64,000 bases of DNA from CAIZQW01 sp942493055 (GTDB taxonomy: Bacteria; Verrucomicrobiota; Kiritimatiellia; RFP12; UBA1067). A program made the translations under genes and the position numbers. Numbering within the stretch: the stretch's first letter is position 1; each line of letters begins with the position of its first letter. Shown here piece by piece: positions 26,339 through 34,833 of the stretch. The stretch is taken from positions 4,092,001 to 4,156,000 of the forward strand of contig OW818680.1 in assembly GCA_942493055.1 (NCBI GenBank). The letters run 5' to 3'. A model generated the notes under the pieces. The model did no database searches. It saw only the letters and a program-made list of their open reading frames with translations, and was not told the origin of the DNA.

Positions 26339-26354
26339 TGGCACGCTAGATGCT
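26339..26354 (+). promoter_or_regulatory. Sigma-54 promoter of the major pilin gene
   Basis: TGGCACGCTAGATGCT has GG and GC 10 bases apart and a full TGGCACG -24 box. The predicted start near 26365 leaves a 50-base leader with AAAGGA before the ATG. Pilin genes are a classic PilR/sigma-54 target. Confidence 0.78.
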
Positions 26355-26414
26355 GTTAATAAAAACAGCCGACAGCGTTGCCGGTAACAAGGAAACAGTA
26401 GAAAGGATTACACT

Positions 26415-26774
26415 ATGAAAATGAGTCGCAAAGGTTTCACACTCGTTGAAATTATGATCGTGGTTGCGATTATCGGTATTCTGGCCGCCATTGCTATTCC
26501 GAACTTCCTGAGGTCTCGTAAGATGTCTCAGATGAACTCCTGTATTGCGAACATGAAGCAGCTCGAAGGAGCACGCGAACAGGCTCTGCTCGCAGGAAAC
26601 ACCAATCCTCAGCTGAGCGCGCTCTGCGGTGCTTCGGCGTATGTGAAGGTGACCCCCAATTGCCCGGCAACAAAGACGGTTTACGGCGTTCCTTCCGATC
26701 CGGCTGGTACGTTTGTATGCCCGAATCCTGGTATCGCTGGCGATACGGAATTCACCCATTCGCTCTACAAGTAA
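26415..26774 (+). CDS. Type IV major pilin-like prepilin
   Basis: 119 residues. Leader MKMSRKG is cut before F8 (FTLVE, with the conserved Glu+5), followed by the hydrophobic helix IMIVVAIIGILAAIAIPNF. The globular part is short and holds four cysteines (CIANM, LCGAS, NCPAT, VCPNP) that could form disulphides. It has a single-gene transcription unit: sigma-54 promoter, good RBS and a strong terminator, as expected for an abundant structural protein. Confidence 0.93.
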   Translation: MKMSRKGFTLVEIMIVVAIIGILAAIAIPNFLRSRKMSQMNSCIANMKQLEGAREQALLAGNTNPQLSALCGASAYVKVTPNCPATKTVYGVPSDPAGTFVCPNPGIAGDTEFTHSLYK

Positions 26775-26801
26775 GCGTATAGGTGACTTTCTAAAAGTGA
26801 A

Positions 26802-26838
26802 GGACGTGGTTTGTTACCACGTCCTTTCTTTTTTTTTC
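26802..26838 (+). terminator. Rho-independent terminator of the pilin gene
   Basis: A perfect 8-bp stem GGACGTGG / CCACGTCC with a 7-base loop is followed by TTTCTTTTTTTTT. Confidence 0.92.
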
Positions 26839-26919
26839 AGGAAGGGCCGCACGGGGTTTCGGGAATAAACCGACGGGGAACTTTTAGCTACGGATTGCGC
26901 GGATTGGCGCGGATTAAAA

Positions 26920-27036
26920 TTTTTTTACCGCAAAGAACGCATAGAACTCAGAGAAAAGAGAAGTATCTCTGATAGCCCAAACATAGCATTTAGAAGTTGA
27001 TCTTTGCGATCTTTGTGTTCTTTGCGGTAAAAAAAA
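26920..27036. repeat. MITE-like element with 19-bp inverted ends
   Basis: TTTTTTTACCGCAAAGAAC (26920-26938) is perfectly inverted at 27018-27036. The 79 bp between has no open frame. Just upstream, 26891-26915 repeats GCGGATT. The element lies in the convergent gap between the pilin gene and 27053-28162. Confidence 0.6.
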
Positions 27037-27052
27037 TGAAGTGACAGCTCAG

Positions 27053-28162
27053 CTACACATACGTCTCTTTGATGATACTTGTATCCGGGGTAAACGATGC
27101 AGGTTCCCCGAAAAGCGTGTGCATATATTTGATGAGCTGGTTGACGCGGTCAACGCTTTCAAGGGCTAAATCGAGAAACTGTGTCTGCGTTTCATTCAGC
27201 GAGCCAATCTGGCCTTGGCGCAGGACTTCGATCACGCTGTTCGTGACTGTGAGCGGTTGTGCGATCTCTTGTGTCAGCTCCGCAAAGCGGCTCATATACT
27301 CTGCATGTGAGAACTTAGGCGCTTTCGGCTTCTTCCGTTTGGGCCGGGTGCCGGGGACTGCAGGGGGGAGGGCCTCCTCCTGGCCGAGCAACGATGCAAT
27401 CCGCTCCTTAGCGGGTTCTGTTGATGTCCGTAACGTATCTCGGATGGAGCGGAGGGTCTCAACCATTTTCTCGCTATGCGGCTCATTTTTTTCTGCAACA
27501 AGCTGAGAGACCTCGGCAAAAAGAGAGCCCAGTTCTGTCTGAACGCGTTTACGCCGGAGGCGTGCCTGCGTGGGTGCATGGTGCTCAGGATCAATGGCGG
27601 GCTGTGCAGCCATCCCCTCCTCCAGACCTTCGGGTTTCGGTTTGCGGGCGCGTTTCGGACGTTTGACCGGGGTAGGGGGGGGCGGTTCCTCGTCTTTGGG
27701 CGGGATGGATTGCGGATTCTTTGTGCCGACGCGCTCATAGACGAAATGAACAAGGCTGACGCCCTTCATGCCGGAGTTTTTCAAGACCTCTTCAAAGCCG
27801 CCCATCTCCTGTACTTTTCCAGGGGGTTTTCCAAGGCAGGAGAGGAGCGTCATGAACCCGTCCTGCAGGAGGTCCTTGGAAAAAATGAGTCCCGGCAATT
27901 TATGAAGGAGCATCTTCTCCTTAAGATTGCGCGAGGACATCATATCAATACCATCAATTTCCCCATTGACCGCGAGTTTGTCGCCCTGAAGGGAAAACTC
28001 AACGGTGTCGTGAGCCTCCGCAAGGGGTTTTAGGCGGTTAAAGAAATCGATGGCCTGCTGCTGGATCACTTTGTGCGTAATGCCATAAATCGCCACTTGG
28101 TTGACAAGCAGCCCCAAGTCACGAACAAGGAGGATGGCATTACTGAAGGGAATTTTTGTCAT
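27053..28162 (-). CDS. Regulator-like protein with orphan, histidine-less dimerisation helix pair
   Basis: 369 residues. Residues 1-145 match a widespread N-terminal domain of soluble signalling proteins (YGITHKVIQQQAIDFFNRL, later GDKLAVNGE). A charged Pro/Lys/Arg linker covers 150-200. The last 75 residues (FAELTQEIAQPLTVTNSVIE) have the pattern of a HisKA helix pair, but Gln stands where the phospho-His would be and no ATPase domain follows. It cannot be a kinase; it may bind a true kinase or regulator. Last gene of the minus-strand minor-pilin operon. Name and function unknown. Confidence 0.72.
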   Translation of the reverse strand: MTKIPFSNAILLVRDLGLLVNQVAIYGITHKVIQQQAIDFFNRLKPLAEAHDTVEFSLQGDKLAVNGEIDGIDMMSSRNLKEKMLLHKLPGLIFSKDLLQDGFMTLLSCLGKPPGKVQEMGGFEEVLKNSGMKGVSLVHFVYERVGTKNPQSIPPKDEEPPPPTPVKRPKRARKPKPEGLEEGMAAQPAIDPEHHAPTQARLRRKRVQTELGSLFAEVSQLVAEKNEPHSEKMVETLRSIRDTLRTSTEPAKERIASLLGQEEALPPAVPGTRPKRKKPKAPKFSHAEYMSRFAELTQEIAQPLTVTNSVIEVLRQGQIGSLNETQTQFLDLALESVDRVNQLIKYMHTLFGEPASFTPDTSIIKETYV

Positions 28163-28210
28163 GAGAAAAAATATGATTAGAACACTGTCAGTTCACGAGA
28201 GCTTCTCTCC

Positions 28211-28242
28211 GGACACCTCCTGCTCATCACAATCAGGTGTCC
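28211..28242 (-). other. Hairpin between the PilX-like gene and the orphan DHp-like gene
   Basis: GGACACCT and AGGTGTCC form an 8-bp perfect stem with a 16-base loop. No T-run follows on either strand, so it may moderate expression or protect the mRNA end and is not a clear terminator. Confidence 0.4.
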
Positions 28243-28257
28243 AGAGTGCTCGTCTCA

Positions 28258-29370
28258 CTAGTGCCATGCTGTAATGACGACATTGTCTGTTTTTGTCTCG
28301 TTCGGTGGCAGGGCGAAGCCTTGCCCGTCACCGGCATGCAGCTCGGCCGTGCCGCTCCCGGTGAAGGATTGTCCCACGAGGACAGGGCCGTAAAATTCAG
28401 CAGTTCCGACTAAGAAGATACTGCCATTCGGAACGAGGATTGCGCCATTGACAACCGTTTGCGCGTTAATTTTGACTTGTCCGGTTCCGAGCACGATGAT
28501 TGCCGGGAATCCATTGACAGATGTAATCTCTCTACGGCCACCGCCTTGGAGCGAGGCATCGCCTTCAAAAATGAAACACCCTGTCCCGCTCCCGATCCAT
28601 CGCGCGCCGTCACTGGTACACCAGGCGACTCCGCCGGGCGGATTAGCGGGTATGTCAGCGCTGTCGGCATACTTGGCGCCATTCTTTTCCGCATAAGCCT
28701 TGAGCGCATTGATCGCAGCGGTGAGCGCTGCAGACTGAACATCCACCTCTGGTTGATTTTGTAGAATTGTAGAAGACCCGGTAAACTTGAACAGTTTAAT
28801 GGTTCCGCCACTTGATAGTGTCACGGTTTCTACAGAGCTGCTGCCCCTGGACGTGATGTCCCCATTGGCGTGTATTGTTTCGACATCCACGTCAAAATTT
28901 CCTTTCACATCCATGGTGCCACCGACGAGAATATCAAACAAAAAGTCGAAGTAGAGGTCGTCTGGGTCTGAATCGTTCATAATGATCGGACGATTCTCGA
29001 TATCCGCAGCGACCTTGAATTTGCCTAATGTTCCGCAGGTGCCGTTGGAGATCAACTGGAAGCGCTTGTCGTTATTGGGATCCTGGACGCTGGTCACGAT
29101 GTATTTCCCGGAGCCGAATTCGCTTTCCAGGTTCAACCCAGGGGCCTTTGAAAAGTCCGTCTTGAGCAGTTGATAGGCGGTGTTTAAACCCGACTCGGCG
29201 ATCAGCTTCGCCTTCAGCGATTCGCGCAGCACATGGGACATGTGCATCTCCTGTGATGCGGTATAGGCCATGTATCCACTGGCCATGCAAATCAGCGACA
29301 CGAGCCCAAGAACAGTGATGATCGCTGTTCCAGACCGTGAGCTCTTTTTAAACGAATGGTTCGTTTTCAT
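28258..29370 (-). CDS. PilX-like minor pilus protein with beta-solenoid-like C-terminus
   Basis: 370 residues from ATG at 29370, chosen for its GGAGG five bases upstream over an earlier in-frame ATG at 29412. It has a short basic N-terminus (KKSSRSGTAIITVLGLVSLI) and a helix with AESGLNTAYQLL, the usual PilX/GspK feature. The C-terminal half (IHANGDITSRGSSSVE, VNGAILVPNGSIFLVG) repeats short glycine turns as in bactofilin-like beta-solenoids. It has a relative in the second prepilin operon at 47574. It follows the PilW-like gene in the same operon. Confidence 0.78.
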   Translation of the reverse strand: MKTNHSFKKSSRSGTAIITVLGLVSLICMASGYMAYTASQEMHMSHVLRESLKAKLIAESGLNTAYQLLKTDFSKAPGLNLESEFGSGKYIVTSVQDPNNDKRFQLISNGTCGTLGKFKVAADIENRPIIMNDSDPDDLYFDFLFDILVGGTMDVKGNFDVDVETIHANGDITSRGSSSVETVTLSSGGTIKLFKFTGSSTILQNQPEVDVQSAALTAAINALKAYAEKNGAKYADSADIPANPPGGVAWCTSDGARWIGSGTGCFIFEGDASLQGGGRREITSVNGFPAIIVLGTGQVKINAQTVVNGAILVPNGSIFLVGTAEFYGPVLVGQSFTGSGTAELHAGDGQGFALPPNETKTDNVVITAWH

Positions 29371-29433
29371 GATAGCCTCCTTTTCACTTTTGAACATGAA
29401 CATGTCATTCACGATTTCAAAATCAATCAGCTG

Positions 29434-31716
29434 TTACTTGCCGCTGTTGCGCGGATCAACCTCCGCCGAGATGGACGAGGTGATTCGCAGGGGTTTGCCG
29501 CCGACGCCTCGTATGTCTTTGAAGATCTCGATTTCCATGGTGACGCCGCGGACAAGTTCCTGGCCATTCACCTTCACAGTAAAGATACCACAATCCGGTC
29601 CTTGGAGCAACTCGCCTGCGACATCGACATATTTTTTCTCGCCTGGCCACGTGTAACGCACCCACCTCAGACGCGGTGTGTCGTTCCGGTAAGGACCTGT
29701 TGGAGAGGCCGTGATCGTACCGGAGTCAGGCGGAAGGCGGGATATTTGAGATTCGAACTTAGCACGGAACTGAACATACTGTCCAGTGCCGATGGCGATT
29801 CCGCCGGAAGGCGGCGTGGAGGAGAGGGGGCTGATCGATGCCCAGGCCGGAGCATCCTCGATGTTATAGCCGTTGGCGGAGAGGGAGTTTCCCGAACGGG
29901 CATAGAGGCGTAAGGCACCGCCACCGCCCGCGGGCATCAGGGACTCCCACGTGATGTTCTTCTGCTTGCCATCAATGTCTGTGGTGTTGAAGACATGGGA
30001 GATATAGTCCCCCTCGTCCGGGTAGTTGACCACCAGGGATCTCAGCAGGGGGATATAGGATCCGGAGGATGCACTCATCCAGGTCGGGACCTTGGTCATG
30101 TTGATGGCCTCGAGAGGGTTGTCGGCAAATCTGTACCAGCATCCTGCAGGCAGCGTGGGCCTGTTCATGCGCACCATTTCGAGATGATTGATCGTTGCCG
30201 GCCCTGGCGTCACATCCACGACCAGCTGAAGCATGAGGGTGCAGCCCATGGGGATGGAGATGTTACGCTTGGTAGCGTTGTGGAGTTCGACAATCTGTGA
30301 CGGCTGTGCACTGGTTCGCGGCAGCGCATTCGACCAGGTGGTCACGACGCCGTTCTGCCAGCAGCTGAGCGGTATGATGTCCGGAGCTGAGCCGATGAGC
30401 GGCTCCATGGCGGCGTTGTTGATCAATCCGTCAGAAGTCAAGGGCAGTTCACCGGGCGGGATAATGACGAAGGAGGCATGTTTCAGGTCAACCCGGCCAT
30501 TCAGATTTCCCTTCATCAGCCGGAAGACAGGGTTGAAGCCGCTCTTCCTGATGCCGTATGCATTGGGTTCCCCTTCCGCGTTGAGGGCTGTATCGGAGAG
30601 GATGGGGATGCGGATGACGGTGAGGGCGTTGGTGGGGACTGGAAAATAAACCAGCGAGGAGGTGTCGCTCATACCCTGCTCCGTGGCACTCCAGGAGTTC
30701 AGACACGTCCCGTCAAGCTTTGAACAGAGCACGCCGCTATCAAAGCCAGTAGGCTTATAGTTTTCATCAAGACGGACGACTGTGTTGGAAAAAAGGACAT
30801 TCCGGGCTTCACCGATGAAAAGACACTCTTCGATCATATCGTTATTCAGCGTGAGGGAAACCTGCTGGCCGTTGGCCGAGGTAGCGGAGAGGAGTCCGTA
30901 ACCGGCACTGGCCAGTCCGACACCGGCATAGACCTTGGGTATGGAGGCTGCATCTGCAAGAAGTTCGGTTTCGATGGGCCATCCGGAGGTGCTCACCATC
31001 AGACGGTCCAGCCCGATTTTGCGTCCTGTGGAGATCGGGTTCTTGTCCACGACCGTGAAGGTGATCTGTTGCGCGCCGGCCTGGATGGGTGTCACGCCGA
31101 AGTTGACACGCGCCTTGGTGTTGGGTGTCGGGGCATAACCATCGAAGCGTGCCTCCGCATGCCAGAGGCGGCCGGTAAAGAGATTTTCAAACATCACCTT
31201 CATGTTTGCGGTCTCCCCCAGCAGGCAGGCCTCGGTTCCCTGGCCGGCGGAAACGACCTGATCGACTTGGTTGTAGCGCTCATCAAACGTGGCGGCCTGG
31301 TTGCGGTTGACAAATTGCGTACGTCGCATCTGAGGCGGCTTTGAATTCTGGTTAAAAATATGGTACACGATCGTCTGCCGCCAGAGGATGTTGCTCGTCG
31401 CGGGATTCATATCCACAAGTCCGTCGCCGTCCTGGTCTGCCGGCAGCGCAAAAGAGACGGCCTGATAGGGGGCCTGGTTACGCGGATAGAAGATGATGGA
31501 GTCGCGGGAGGTCTTGCTCATCTCTGAGCGGAAATGTTCAATGATGCGCCGGGCTTCCATGTCAAGGGCGGCTTGCGCATTGATCCGGTTGGTCTTCTGC
31601 ATGAAGGAGACCCACGAACTCATGGCCATGCCGACGACCAGGGCTAGGATGCCCACGGACATCGTGAGTTCAATGATGGTGAACCCGCTGGTTTTCAGGT
31701 GTTGTTTGTTTTTCAT
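29434..31716 (-). CDS. PilW-like minor prepilin, very large
   Basis: 760 residues, far larger than the usual 200-350 of PilW proteins. The prepilin leader is cut after G11 before FTIIE with a following hydrophobic helix (VGILALVVGMAMSSWVSFMQ). The N-terminal 200 residues are pilin-like; the rest reads as several beta-rich segments such as ITFTVVDKNP and a C-terminal VKVNGQELVRGVTMEIEIF. The large body could be displayed at the pilus tip. It is the middle gene of the minor-pilin operon. Confidence 0.8.
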   Translation of the reverse strand: MKNKQHLKTSGFTIIELTMSVGILALVVGMAMSSWVSFMQKTNRINAQAALDMEARRIIEHFRSEMSKTSRDSIIFYPRNQAPYQAVSFALPADQDGDGLVDMNPATSNILWRQTIVYHIFNQNSKPPQMRRTQFVNRNQAATFDERYNQVDQVVSAGQGTEACLLGETANMKVMFENLFTGRLWHAEARFDGYAPTPNTKARVNFGVTPIQAGAQQITFTVVDKNPISTGRKIGLDRLMVSTSGWPIETELLADAASIPKVYAGVGLASAGYGLLSATSANGQQVSLTLNNDMIEECLFIGEARNVLFSNTVVRLDENYKPTGFDSGVLCSKLDGTCLNSWSATEQGMSDTSSLVYFPVPTNALTVIRIPILSDTALNAEGEPNAYGIRKSGFNPVFRLMKGNLNGRVDLKHASFVIIPPGELPLTSDGLINNAAMEPLIGSAPDIIPLSCWQNGVVTTWSNALPRTSAQPSQIVELHNATKRNISIPMGCTLMLQLVVDVTPGPATINHLEMVRMNRPTLPAGCWYRFADNPLEAINMTKVPTWMSASSGSYIPLLRSLVVNYPDEGDYISHVFNTTDIDGKQKNITWESLMPAGGGGALRLYARSGNSLSANGYNIEDAPAWASISPLSSTPPSGGIAIGTGQYVQFRAKFESQISRLPPDSGTITASPTGPYRNDTPRLRWVRYTWPGEKKYVDVAGELLQGPDCGIFTVKVNGQELVRGVTMEIEIFKDIRGVGGKPLRITSSISAEVDPRNSGK

Positions 31717-31758
31717 GGCATAAACCTTTCAAGGCGCTCAGAGGTCGGTCAACACCGG

Positions 31759-32232
31759 CTACTTGTTGTACTGGGTGAAGATGTAGTTCAGCTCCTCTTT
31801 TTCATCTGTAAACTTGCAGGAGAACGATCTGCTCCGTATCGGGTGGAAGGCCTTGCGCCAGCCGTATCGGGAGCAGATGCAGATATAGGTCGTGACGGTC
31901 ATGGTGGAGAGCCCTGCGGAGGGGCTGTTCGTGGCGACAAGGGTTGTCCGTTTAAAACGGCCGCCCGGCTCGATGTTGCCCATGTCATTCAAGTAAGCAG
32001 GGCGGTTGACAGGCTCTTCAAGAAGTTGCAGGTCGCCCAGGGGGATCATCCGGGCCCGTTCGATGCGCGACTGACAGAGGGAGGTGGCGATATAATGGTC
32101 ACGTGCCATCTGGAAGCGACCGACCATGCCGTCAATGAGCGGGATCACGCTGATGATGACGACCATGAGGATCGCTCCGGCGAAGGTCATCTCCAAGAGG
32201 GACATTCCCTTTTTTTTAGTGGAAATATTCAT
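31759..32232 (-). CDS. PilV-like minor prepilin
   Basis: 157 residues. Leader MNISTKKKG is cut before M10 (MSLLE keeps the Glu+5), followed by a hydrophobic helix AGAILMVVIISVIPLI. The C-terminal half contains CICSRYGWRKAF, a compact beta region as in PilV/GspI. Its position before a PilW-like and a PilX-like gene fits the usual minor pilin order. Confidence 0.85.
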   Translation of the reverse strand: MNISTKKKGMSLLEMTFAGAILMVVIISVIPLIDGMVGRFQMARDHYIATSLCQSRIERARMIPLGDLQLLEEPVNRPAYLNDMGNIEPGGRFKRTTLVATNSPSAGLSTMTVTTYICICSRYGWRKAFHPIRSRSFSCKFTDEKEELNYIFTQYNK

Positions 32233-32299
32233 AGCTCCAACACTCCTCTCAAACCTGTTTCAGATTCTCTAACGATAAGCATACCACCCTTCGGCCTCA

Positions 32300-33367
32300 C
32301 TATTCAAGGGGGTTTTCTTCCGCGCATCGGCTGTTCATCTTCACCAATTGTTCGCGCATGTCGAGTATCGTGTCATAACAGAGCGCAATCATCTCTTTGC
32401 GCTGGGCGTCATCAATGCCAGACTCCAGCTTCAGCAGTTCGATGCTGGTGAGCAGGACCGTGGTGGGTTGCGTGAGCGCATGGCAAATAGAGCCCAGGCT
32501 CTCCAGGACGGTACGGTTCCGGGCGGCCTGCTGCTCTGCAATCTCCATGCGCCGGCGCTCGGCAATGTCCCGTATCGACAGCACCATGCCCGTAAGCTCG
32601 TTGTCTGCGTTGATGTCGGGCACGGCAGAAAGGCTGAAGCAGCAGCTCCGCTGCCCCATGATCACGCTGTGTTCGCCAGACCAGCACTCGCGTTTAGCAA
32701 TCTGTTCCAGGAGAGGCTCAATCACGGTCTCCGCGTCAAACCAGGCCGTCAGCGGTTTTCCGAGGATGGCGGCCTCGTCACCCTCTGCCAGCAACTTGGT
32801 CATCATGCGGTTCGAATAGATGATAATCCCCTGCATGTTGACAATGCCGATACCGGAATCGGTATTGTCCATGGCGTGATAAGCCGAATTGAGGTTCTGC
32901 TCGGTCTGCCAACGGGACTGAATATTTTTGATCAGGCAGCAGAACCGGTCGGTCTCTCCTAATCCGTTCCCGGTAATCACCAGCTCGACAGCGTTCATCT
33001 CGCCGCTTTTCAGCATGCCAAACGCCTGGATCCGCATGTGCTGGCCCCGCCGGACAGTCTCCCGGATCGTGGCCAGAAGCATCTCGTTCAGTCCGGCGAT
33101 CACCATGGGGAGCGTCAATTGTGAAAGCTCCTCTTCCGAGTACCCGAAAAACTCAAGGGCGCGATTGTTCCAGGTCAGGATATGCCCGTCCGGGTCTGTC
33201 AGCAGAATGGCGTCATAGGCGCGTTCAAATAAAAAACGGTAGTCAATCTGACTTAACAGGTCCTGGGCCCGGTTTAATCGTTCACTGCGCTGCAAAGGCT
33301 TGATATCGCATGCGAGTGTACGGATGTCAATTTTGATGGTCCGTGATGATAAGTTTGACGTATTCAT
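32300..33367 (-). CDS. PAS-domain protein ending in a DHp helix pair without kinase domain
   Basis: 355 residues. Two PAS domains: about 45-165 (FERAYDAILLTDPDGHILTW) and 170-280 (GIGIVNMQGIIIYSNRMMTK). The tail 282-355 looks like a HisKA helix pair with a His (SICHALTQPTTVLLTSIELL), but the protein stops with no HATPase domain. It shares the QP-x-TV pattern with the protein at 27053. First gene of the minor-pilin operon, with a sigma-54 site 17 bp upstream. It probably senses a signal and pairs with another kinase or with the 27053 product; this is inference. Confidence 0.78.
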   Translation of the reverse strand: MNTSNLSSRTIKIDIRTLACDIKPLQRSERLNRAQDLLSQIDYRFLFERAYDAILLTDPDGHILTWNNRALEFFGYSEEELSQLTLPMVIAGLNEMLLATIRETVRRGQHMRIQAFGMLKSGEMNAVELVITGNGLGETDRFCCLIKNIQSRWQTEQNLNSAYHAMDNTDSGIGIVNMQGIIIYSNRMMTKLLAEGDEAAILGKPLTAWFDAETVIEPLLEQIAKRECWSGEHSVIMGQRSCCFSLSAVPDINADNELTGMVLSIRDIAERRRMEIAEQQAARNRTVLESLGSICHALTQPTTVLLTSIELLKLESGIDDAQRKEMIALCYDTILDMREQLVKMNSRCAEENPLE

Positions 33368-33383
33368 ACTTTTACTTTAAAGG

Positions 33384-33399
33384 AGCATAAAATATGCCA
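33384..33399 (-). promoter_or_regulatory. Sigma-54 promoter of the PAS and minor-pilin operon
   Basis: The minus strand reads TGGCATATTTTATGCT, GG and GC 10 bases apart. The predicted start is near 33374, about 7 bases before the ATG at 33367. Five genes (33367 down to 27053) have short same-strand gaps and may all be read from it. Confidence 0.68.
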
Positions 33400-33520
33400 G
33401 TGGCGTATGGGCTGATATTCCATCCGGGTTTGGCTGTTCTAGGCTGAAAACGGTCCGCCCTGCTTCTCATTTATGCGAACAAGGTTTCATGTTTGCGAAA
33501 GAGGCGCGGCTTGCCTGTAA

Positions 33521-33735
33521 CTTCAAACTGGAATGTTGGAATAAGGGGAATGGTGGAGTGATGGGGTTTGAGACGGGATGCCGGTTCTGGGAAGGACGGC
33601 CGAGCGCCGTCCGGCGATCGGCCCGAGCGCTCTCCCGATAGGGGCTTCTTCCTGTATTCCATTATTCCGTCATTCCATTGTTCCTTTTCAAGGTGCTCCT
33701 TCGTTTTTGTCCAATTCCTAGTTTCAAGTCTGCCG
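33521..33735. repeat. Intergenic repeat cluster with GC-rich hairpin
   Basis: Copies of TGGAATGNTGGAAT at the left face ATTCCATTATTCCGTCATTCC at the right. Inside, GGACGGC (33594-33600) and GCCGTCC (33606-33612) form a hairpin that recurs at 54637-54655. It fills the divergent gap between the PAS gene and pilM; the rest of 33400-33780 shows nothing else. Confidence 0.6.
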
Positions 33736-33789
33736 TCTCCAGCCCCCGTGTATGGCCTTTTGGCATTATGGTGTCCAAGATTCGAATTT

Positions 33790-33805
33790 TGGCATGAAAT
33801 ATGCT
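33790..33805 (+). promoter_or_regulatory. Sigma-54 promoter of the pilMNOPQ operon
   Basis: TGGCATGAAATATGCT has GG and GC 10 bases apart. The predicted start near 33816 is four bases before the ATG at 33820, so the transcript would be almost leaderless. Confidence 0.7.
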
Positions 33806-33819
33806 ATTATTTGCTAACC

Positions 33820-34833
33820 ATGAGTGTTATCAAATTACCTCCAGGCCTAGCTTCGCTGTTGAAAAAAAAGTACACGGATGTTGTCGGCCTTGAGCTGGGA
33901 TCTGGGTTGTCGGGAGTTCCGGCTGTCAGGCTGGTGAGGGGCAAGCAGGGCGTTGAGATCAAGGCGATCGGGATCCTTGATCTGCTGGACACGATGCCCC
34001 AGGCTCTGGAGGCGGTCACCTCTGATCGGCCGATCTGGAATCTGCCCAAGGCGTTCTGTTCCCCCAATGCGGCGCTGGCCGTAACCTCGAAGTTGAGTTT
34101 TCTGAGGCACACGTCAGGGGTGAACGAAGAGATTCCTGAAAAGAAGCAGTGCGTTTACCGGGACATCCGCCGCGCCTTTGGCTCGGATATGCCGGAGCTG
34201 GTGGCCGGGCTGCCGGAGTTTCAGGCTGTGTGGGCCTCCGGGCTCTTTCCGGAAGGCCGTTCGCCGACCGCCTGTTCGCTCCAGATCTCTCAGCTGGCGA
34301 TTATGGGCGGCTTTAACCACCATCCGGTTGTCAAGGCAGCGGCCGGTTCGAGCGTTGCGCTTTTCGTCTCGTCTCAGAGCACGACGATTGTGGCGTTTCA
34401 GAATCGGCTCCCGGTGCTTTATCGTGACTATCCCCTGGGCGCGTCACATATCCAGCAGGAGGTGGCTGCCAAAATGCAGTTATCCCCGATCCTGGTGCAG
34501 CAGCTGCTGGAAGAGGATGCCATGGATGCCTCCCCCTATTTCGAGCCGATCCTGAAACCCTTGATTCGCCAGATCGAAATTATGAACGATTACTTGTCGC
34601 GCCGTCGCAATGCCCCTGCCAGCAACTTCTTTATCTCCGGCCCCTTGATCGGGGGGCGCTATTGGAATTCCATCTTCCAGAAAATGATCGGCAAGGGGTT
34701 GATATACTGTCGTCCTTTCGAAGGCATACCCCTGGCGAAGGATGCGGTGGTGATGCCTGACAAGCTAGCCGATGTCGAGTCGCTGTTTACCAGTGCCATA
34801 GGTGGCGCATTAGCTGTGATGGAGGTGTCATGA
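33820..34833 (+). CDS. pilM: Type IV pilus actin-like protein PilM
   Basis: 337 residues from ATG at 33820, which lies just after the sigma-54 site; longer upstream frames would cross that promoter. The actin-like nucleotide motif VVGLELGSGLSGVPAVRLVR begins near 21. Middle part has ALFVSSQSTTIVAFQNRLPV and the C-terminus FISGPLIGGRYWN, matching the beta-hairpin motifs of PilM. PilM sits in the cytoplasm and binds the PilN tail. It overlaps pilN by 4 bp (ATGA). Confidence 0.85.
   Translation: MSVIKLPPGLASLLKKKYTDVVGLELGSGLSGVPAVRLVRGKQGVEIKAIGILDLLDTMPQALEAVTSDRPIWNLPKAFCSPNAALAVTSKLSFLRHTSGVNEEIPEKKQCVYRDIRRAFGSDMPELVAGLPEFQAVWASGLFPEGRSPTACSLQISQLAIMGGFNHHPVVKAAAGSSVALFVSSQSTTIVAFQNRLPVLYRDYPLGASHIQQEVAAKMQLSPILVQQLLEEDAMDASPYFEPILKPLIRQIEIMNDYLSRRRNAPASNFFISGPLIGGRYWNSIFQKMIGKGLIYCRPFEGIPLAKDAVVMPDKLADVESLFTSAIGGALAVMEVS

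Noticed and set aside
32233..32299. TGGTATGCTTATCGTT on the minus strand as a sigma-54 site before the PilV-like gene
   Set aside because: The -12 dinucleotide is GT, not GC, and the -24 box lacks C-A-C; the gene can be read from the operon promoter upstream.
33568..33819. Upstream extension of pilM
   Set aside because: It would run through intergenic repeats and the sigma-54 promoter; the homologous N-terminus starts at 33820.
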